64,000 nucleotides of DNA from Siphonodentalium dalli (Eukaryota > Mollusca > Scaphopoda > Gadilida > Siphonodentaliidae). The stretch spans positions 216,024,205-216,088,204 of the forward strand of contig CP136064.1 of assembly GCA_032622095.1 (NCBI GenBank), read 5' to 3'. A model generated the notes under the pieces. It was not told the origin of the DNA and did no database searches. It worked only from the letters and a program-made list of their open reading frames with translations. Each line of letters begins with the position of its first letter. Position 1 is the first letter of the stretch. A program made the position numbers and the translations under genes. Positions 57,512 through 64,000 of this stretch are shown here, piece after piece.

Positions 57512-57718
57512 ACATCTCAACCTCACTTTGCCTCCAGTCAGCCTCCGCATCTGAACAGCATCAACAGCCTCAAAAATCGATCTCCATCGAATATATCAAG
57601 AAAGGGTGAAGGGAATTGCACAATGCGTTCCGACCATCCTACCCGGCCTGCGGCCGGAAACTACACAACAACCAAAGAATGAGTTTAGAGTGTACTCCAC
57701 CACTGGTATATCAAACTG

Positions 57719-58341
57719 GTACCCCTGGTGAAGTGGTTCTACTAATATGCTATGATGCTGGAGGTCCGGCTGAATTGCTATGATGCTGGAGGTCCGGCTG
57801 AATTGCTATGATGCGGGTAGGGCAAACTGTAGTCCAAGTCTTCTTGTACTAAAACCAGCTAAGATATTGGGATGGCGATGCTGGTGTTTACACCAGCATC
57901 GCCATCCCAATATCTTAGCTGGTTTTAGTACAAGAAGACTTGGACTAGGCAAACTGATGCCATTACGAAAAAGTTGTGATTTTCGCTGTGTTTGGCTAAT
58001 CCGAGTGATTTGAGAAAAAACAGTGTGTATGAAACATTCAAGAACATATATATATTTGAAAAATATATTTTCTAAAACAACGTGAATAACCATCTTGATT
58101 ATATAGTCAATTTTCAACATCTAATACAACCAGTGTTAAAAATATTTCGCAATAAATATGTTTTTGAATGTTTGATACGCATAATGGCTTTTCCTGGATG
58201 TCTTCAGATTATTGGAAAACCCGCAAAAATGACAAATTAAAAAAATAATGGTACTTTTCATTAACAGCATCATAGCAATTCAGCAGGACCCAACCACATC
58301 ATAGCACATCAGCAGGACCATTTGACCAGGGGTGGGTACCT
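57719..58341. mobile_element. Foldback element carrying a smaller palindrome
   Basis: Arms with GCTATGATGCTGGAGGTCC and GGTACCCCTGGT at the left and their complements (GGACC, CATCATAGC, CCAGGGGTGGGTACC) at the right pair over about 80 bp. The GCTGAATTGCTATGATG unit is tandemly repeated in each arm. The centre contains the palindrome at 57830. Confidence 0.6.
57830..57947. mobile_element. Perfect 118-bp palindromic element with 9-bp target duplication
   Basis: Two 58-bp arms, TAGTCCAAGTCTTCTTG... and exact complement, with only TT between. GGCAAACTG flanks both sides (57821-57829 and 57948-57956). The duplication length and the foldback form fit a Mutator-like or similar MITE. Perfect arms imply recent insertion. 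Confidence 0.85.
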
Positions 58342-58369
58342 CAGTTCACATGCCAGGTGACTTGGAAAA

Positions 58370-58869
58370 AATATATATATTCCAGCAGAATATGGAATAG
58401 ATGTGGCCTTGGAGTGTCCACCAAGTGATAGAGGTTCTTTGACTGGTCCCCGGACTATAAACCTTGCCATCGCTCTGCTTTGGACGTCGTTATTTTATTC
58501 TTATGGGAGGGCATGTCACAGAGCGATATATAGTGCCGTAGTGTTTCACATATGAGCCAGGGACGAGTCTAAGAGGTTCTCAGATTCATTCCAAGACTCC
58601 CCCTTGTTCACCCAGAATGCATCAGAATTAAAACTAAGAGATAGAGTTATTACCCTTCCATTGCGAATACTAAACTTTATATTACAGTCTGGATCAAAAT
58701 TAATCACAGAACACACCTCAGTACCTCGACAAAAACAATGTTCCCAGTTTATTCGACCAGATCAGTTGATAATACAATGATTTGGAGCTTCCTCTTTCAA
58801 ATGGTATATAATATGGAATATGTTGTATATAATGTGATCTGGTGGTTCGAAAATTAAGTGGGCCTTTAA
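58370..58869. mobile_element. TTAA-end repeat, GGGCC family, left end missing
   Basis: Shares about 400 bp with 60670-61041 (GAATATGGAATAGATGTGG, GAACACACCTCAGTACCTCG, CCAGTTTATTCGACC). Ends AAATTAAGTGGGCC-TTTAA. Confidence 0.7.
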
Positions 58870-60490
58870 ACTTCATGTATCTCTAAAATAGCCAGAGAAG
58901 CTTTCATCGATGTGTGTCTTTATTCTTTGTTCTTGCAAAACTCAAGATTTCTGAGTCTGGATTCTTTGTAAGGCTAAAATTTTAACCAAATGTTTTACAT
59001 TTAATATTAGTCGGAAAATTAGAATGTCAGAACAAACCTATTTCACCCAAGCCCCTAATTCATGTGTTTACAACGATAGTGGCATATTCAGTATAGTGAA
59101 AAATGCTAAATAGTGAACTAGGGATTATATGAGCCATGAACAGTAGAGAAACCGTATATATGAACGAAATCAAATTATCTGATCAGCTCATCAAAAGATA
59201 TAGTTGCAACCGTGTAATTGAATTTTTAAATACTTCATGTATTGTTTTTGGTTAACTTCAATTCACCATGAAAATCAGGTGTGCATAAATTGAATTCTTT
59301 AGGCTCTTAAGAAGTGGAAAGTGATGACACTAGGTGAATTTTTTGAATGCATTTTATGTATTTTATATACAGGACCAAAGGGGGTGGGGGGGGGGGGGGG
59401 GGGGGGGTGTCTTAACTTTGGTCAACATTTCAACAGTTGGAAATTTCATACCTGACACAACATTAGTTGGAAATTTCAAACCAAAAATATTTTGAAATTG
59501 TTCTCGTAGTTTGATTTTCCAAACAATCTAGTTTTTAGAGCAACCTTTGCATATTTTCCTAATTTTGTTCTCAAGTTTGGACTGACCATCAGTTGGAAAT
59601 TTTCGAACCTTAGTGGTGTATCAGATTGGAAATTTCAAACACTTGGAAAGTTTGAGGCCAGTCTAAATGCTGGGATTTTGCAATGTTCATGTTCAGATTT
59701 AAATATTTTCCCACTCTGAGCCGAACCATGGTCAGCTACTGGTCCATCCCAGGTGGCCAGTCAAAAACTGTTAATTAATATTAAAAAAACAAATTGGGAG
59801 GTTGGGACCGGGGCCAGCAACCAGTCAAAGACTACTGAAACATTCAGAAAAGCCTACCATCAGGGGGAGGGGGGTGTGTGAATTATACGAACTTGTGAGT
59901 TTCGTCTGGTTCAAGGGGAGGGGGTGCAGTTGGAAATTCCAAGTTGGACACCACAACCGAGACCCTTGTTGGTATATACATGTATGTTAATTGTAGAGGG
60001 TTATATAAGAAGGTAATTCAACCACAGAGGGAATATAAGTGACCATGATGGGGTTGATATTTAACTAATTGCACAATACAAATACAGTGTCTGTGCCCAG
60101 GAAGCCTTTGATCCAGTAACAAATGTCCTCATTAAATAGCCAAAGATCAAATGTAAATAAATTAGTTTATTGATGCAGATGAGCCATTTATTAAAATTTT
60201 CAATTTTTGTTAATATTTCAAAATGAAGTCTGGAAAAAGATCTAGCTTTTAGGCCTATGTGGATGTGCATGTGAAGCACATTTTAAGAGTCCCCAATAAG
60301 ATGGAAAACACATACACGTTTTATATACCCTTATGACATGGAAGATCTTGAATAAAATTTGATTGTCTTCAGGTACTTTCTTCAAATTGAGATGTTTCAT
60401 TTGTGCATGTTATATATTTAAAACAATCTGAAGATTTGTTGATTCAAGCAATTGCAGAAAGAAAGACAGTCCTAAAAAAAAATTATGTAA
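58870..60490. other. Intergenic, no gene seen
   Basis: AT-rich DNA apart from the poly-G tract. GTTGGAAATTTC occurs several times between 59430 and 59640, a weak dispersed motif. No convincing open frame. Confidence 0.45.
59386..59407. repeat. Poly-G tract, 22 nt
   Basis: G run preceded by GGGGT. Confidence 0.95.
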
Positions 60491-60491
60491 C

Positions 60492-61041
60492 TTAAGGCCC
60501 ACTTAATTTTCGAATGACCAGATTACATTATACACAACATAATCCATATTATATACCATTAGAATGACCAGATTACATTATACACAACATAATCCATATT
60601 ATATACCATTAGAATGACCAGATTACATTATACACAACATAATCCATATTATATACCATTTGGAAGAGGAACCAAAAATATATATATTCTACCAGAATAT
60701 GGAACAGCTGTGGCCTTGGAGTGTCCACCAAGTGATATAGAGATTCTCAGATTCATTCCAAGACTTCCCCCCTTGTTAACCCAGAATGCATCATAATTCA
60801 AACTAAGAGATAGAGTTATTCCCCTTTCCATTTCGAATAATAGACTTTATAGTACAGTCTGGATCAAAATTAATCACAGAACACACCTCAGTACCTCGAC
60901 AAAAACAATATGTTCCCAGTTTATTCGACCTGATCAGTTGATAATACAATGTTTTGGAGCTTCCTCTTTCAAATGGTATATAATATGGAATATATTGTAT
61001 ATAATGTGATCTGGTGGTTCGAAAATTAAGTGGGCCTTTAA
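60492..61041. mobile_element. TTAA-flanked element with GGCCCACTTAATTTTCGAA ends
   Basis: TTAA on both sides. The left tip GGCCCACTTAATTTTCGAA is complementary to the right end, and the inverted arms continue for about 75 bp. In the left arm a 50-bp unit is present three times in tandem (60511-60660), while the right arm has one. Confidence 0.8.
60511..60660. repeat. 50-bp tandem repeat, three units
   Basis: Units contain GAATGACCAGATTACATTA and CATATTATATACCATT and are essentially identical apart from the first base. They lie inside the left arm of the element at 60492. Confidence 0.95.
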
Positions 61042-61044
61042 TAT

Positions 61045-62050
61045 CTTATTTAATGTATTGTGCATGTTGGTCATTGACATACTGGGCCTTTATGAATTAT
61101 GGATCTCAGGTCTAGATCAAAATAAATTTCAAGACAGACCCCAAAACACAAGTCAAACCACAATAATTAAACCAGCAATAGAAATGATAGTTAGAAGAAT
61201 CAGAGGTGCATTTATAGTGCTATCGCAAGCACCACTGAAAACATAAGGTTATATACCGGTAATTGAAACTTTATGTACATAAGGGTGCTCCACTAAAGAA
61301 AGACAAGTCTACTATCTACAGCTCACTCCTAAAAAATTATTAGTATAGGCCCTATAGGCTGTCATTCTTACATGTCATTTACAAGGCTACTCATGTTCTG
61401 CTAGATTTCTATAGAAAGTCAAAATTATTTCACGTCATGAATCTTAGCATTCTCTTTAAACACTATTGAAGAGCAATACATAATATTTTGCAGGCTATAA
61501 TGTCATAACCCATACACACATACTGGTGAGTTAAAACGCTATATACCGGGTATGACACTTTAATAAATACATTTGACATATTTGGCTTATCTCCCTTCGT
61601 GTTCAGAGGTCAGAGGTCGTGTTTGTTTATAAGATGTGAGTCACATGTATTTTTGATGTTTTTTATCTCCATTTGAAAAAGGTATTTTGTGCAATCGCGT
61701 TGATAAATATTGCTCTTGAAAGAATAGCTTGAGGATTATCAACAGTTTTTATTTGCACTGATTAGTCAGAAAACCCAGAAGTTTGAACAATTTTAGAGTA
61801 CATCTAAATTCTAATTCTAAACTGACAATACATGTAAGTCACTAAGTGACATACAATTGCGGGCTCAGCAAAACTTAAAGGTAAAGTTTGATATCACTAT
61901 CAGTAACGCTGAAGTATGTGACCAGCTGCCCCTTTGACACCGGTATTGATAAAATGAGTACTGAGTTCGCTGTGAATTAGGGGGTGATGGTAGTCTGTAG
62001 GCCTGACTGACTTATGGATGACATTGCTCCCAGGGTTGTGGGGGCCTGGG
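61045..62050. other. Intergenic, no gene seen
   Basis: AT-rich DNA without a convincing open frame or repeat that I could recognise. Confidence 0.45.
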
Positions 62051-62057
62051 GGGAGGG

Positions 62058-62205
62058 TAGTCCAACAAATTAGACTTTCGGATTAATTGGAATTTTAATA
62101 TTTGGACATTTATGGACCATTTAATCCTTCAGAAGGAGTAATACAATCGTAAATGTCCAAATATTAAAATATGTATTAATCCGAATAGTCTAATTTGTTG
62201 GACTA
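62058..62205. repeat. Foldback, 148 bp, about 50-bp arms
   Basis: TAGTCCAACAAATTAGAC on the left and GTCTAATTTGTTGGACTA on the right; arms continue through AATATTTGGACATTTA with few mismatches. Confidence 0.8.
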
Positions 62206-62209
62206 GGGG

Positions 62210-63580
62210 GAGGGGTGAAATGGGGTAATTTTCTGCCAATTATTTGAGACTCAATGCGTTGATGGTCTTCTATGAAAGATAACATGGTCACACTTCAAAT
62301 ATAATACATTCAAGTCGAACTACATTAAGGAACATAATGGTTGTTGGGTCTATCATGTCAGAGAATACGTAGTAAAATTACCGTACATATATAATAATGA
62401 TGTTTTAACATGTTTACCTGTCTGCAATTATTTGTTGCTGGAGGTCCACAATAACTGCCAACAATGCGGTCGCCAGTTGTCACCCCATCATTTGATGGAG
62501 GTTTCCTTTCTTTTTAAGAATAATGTTCTGTCTCTACTATTCCTTGGTTACTTTTGGTGCCACTGTTCTAAATTTAAAGGATCTCTGGAGAATTCGCAGG
62601 AAATAAACAAGACCTGCCGACAATAATTTATTTTATTAAGGCCAATATATTCTCCATACAACAGGCCTATTATGAAATCTCATATAAAATTATTCATAGA
62701 TAGATAGATAGATAGATTTATTTGGTGTGATGTAAAAACATATTACAAAAATGTCCTACAGTTTGAATGGACCATAAGATATTACAGTTTAGATTGTATA
62801 CAGCAGATTTTAAAACATAAGAGAAAATATCTAAACAGTGTCAAACGTTAATTTGAATGGTTAATTTCAGTTTCGTTCATTAGAATTTATTTAATAAAAT
62901 ATATTGATTTTTTAAAGTGGTCTTTCTGGAATTCACACCCACAGTCTAAAGAGTTGATATCACTGGTTTGACCCGAGTTGAGATTTAAGTTGACTGCTAA
63001 ATGAAATCAACAGACCTGGATTCATGTTCCAAAATGAAAGTGGTTTGAATCAAAGTAGTTTGAATCAAAGATGATAATTGTTTCATGACATAAGTCATAC
63101 TTATGCAGTGTCACAAAGTGATGTACCGGTAACTTGAAAGTTGAAAAGGAAACCCCACAGTCTGAGTCACTACAGAGGAAATAAATTCATCTCTGTCTTA
63201 TCACCAAGTCTGAATGATAATATATGTACTAACAATTTAGCTACCAGTATATCTGGCTATTGTAGGTTATATGATATATATATGACTATTTCTGATGGGT
63301 ATATGTAAATCTGAGAAAACAATATACAATTATACAATAGATATTAATGGTGTACATTTTCCAGACTGATTATCACACTCACATGTGTTTGAAATGTCAT
63401 CTCAGGCTCTCCAAAGTTATTTTTGGTCACCACCTGTGATATAGGTATCATGTGCTGTTTACCCCATGCAAAGTTGCCCCTCCCCCTCCCGGAGAAGTCG
63501 ACCCCAAGACAAAATAGCTCACAATTTCTTAGTCCAACAAATATAAATTATGTATTTGTATCAACTTTCCTACTAGTAAC
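62210..63580. other. Intergenic, no gene seen
   Basis: AT-rich DNA. A (TAGA)n microsatellite of about five units lies at 62696-62716. Confidence 0.45.
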
Positions 63581-63584
63581 CTTT

Positions 63585-63955
63585 GCTGAATTGGTCATTG
63601 TCGCATGGTTTGGTGCAAAAAGTCACCCTTGATCTCTTAAACATGGAAAAAGACACCCTGGATCTCACAAAATGTGCAAAAAGTCACCCAGCATCTCAAA
63701 ATCTCATAAAAAATTGATTTTAAATTAGTTGCATATCAATTATTATTACAAAATTATTTGTTGTGATTTTGGAGTGAAATTTCAAAGGAATTTTATTGGG
63801 TATTCCACCCACGTTGAGTTTAACTGTCACAGACAAACGATACTTTGAGATCCTGGGTGTCTTTTTGCATGTTTGAGAGATCCTGGGTATCTTTTTGCAT
63901 GTTTGAGAGATCCTGGATGTCTTTTTGCATGATACCATGTGACAATGACCAATCC
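63585..63955. mobile_element. Foldback element, second copy of the 3123-3499 family
   Basis: Left CTGAATTGGTCATTGTCGC, right GTGACAATGACCAATCCAG; both arms carry repeated CACCCTGGATCTC / GAGATCCTGGGTGTC modules. More diverged than the first copy; no target duplication recognisable. Confidence 0.7.
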
Positions 63956-64000
63956 AGCATAATTTTTATGGTCTCACAGCATGCAATACATTGGTACATA

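Overview
The window is AT-rich, intron-bearing animal nuclear DNA. Three full-length protein genes of metazoan type, long introns and a very high density of short DNA repeats (many with TACATGTA-rich flanks, and modules containing 'gtccgtccgtcc' and 'gatgataactttagtaag') point to a lophotrochozoan, most likely a bivalve mollusc. That placement rests on remembered repeat style and on protein resemblance, not on a search.

Layout. 1-2.6 kb: a poly-C tract and a 729-bp terminal-inverted-repeat element with an 8-bp target duplication. 2.68-20.94 kb (+): a complete mannose-6-phosphate isomerase gene (MPI), eight coding exons that join to 422 aa. Its last intron (9.8 kb) holds a 32-bp minisatellite and many MITEs. 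21-37 kb: intergenic, almost wholly repeats, including a nested pair of TTAA-flanked elements (31.3-33.1 kb), a roughly 500-bp tandem duplication (29.2-29.95 kb), a telomere-like patch (26.75 kb) and a conserved repeat array (34-35.2 kb). 37.53-38.67 kb (-): an intracellular-type inhibitory serpin with an uninterrupted coding region. 39-45.8 kb: repeats, then an apparently perfect head-to-tail duplication of 2,649 bp (40484-43132 and 43133-45781). 46.37-48.39 kb (+): an uninterrupted LIM-domain kinase with two LIM domains and a LIMK-type kinase domain but no visible PDZ domain. 50.35-51.14 kb (-): an intact 263-aa ORF of unknown function, with a frameshifted relative at 56.8-57.5 kb (+). 52.15-52.50 kb (-): a Penelope-type GIY-YIG endonuclease fragment. 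53-64 kb: mostly MITEs, foldbacks and simple repeats.

The genes are unrelated housekeeping, protease-control and cytoskeletal-signalling loci and do not form a pathway. The most distinctive content is the repeat layer. At least eight unrelated TIR families share TTAA flanks (piggyBac-like). Three of them carry the same internal long hairpin, whose upper stem differs between families by paired compensatory changes while a T:C mismatch and an ATA loop stay fixed. Coordinates of repeat edges are read by eye and may be off by a few bases unless a target duplication is stated.
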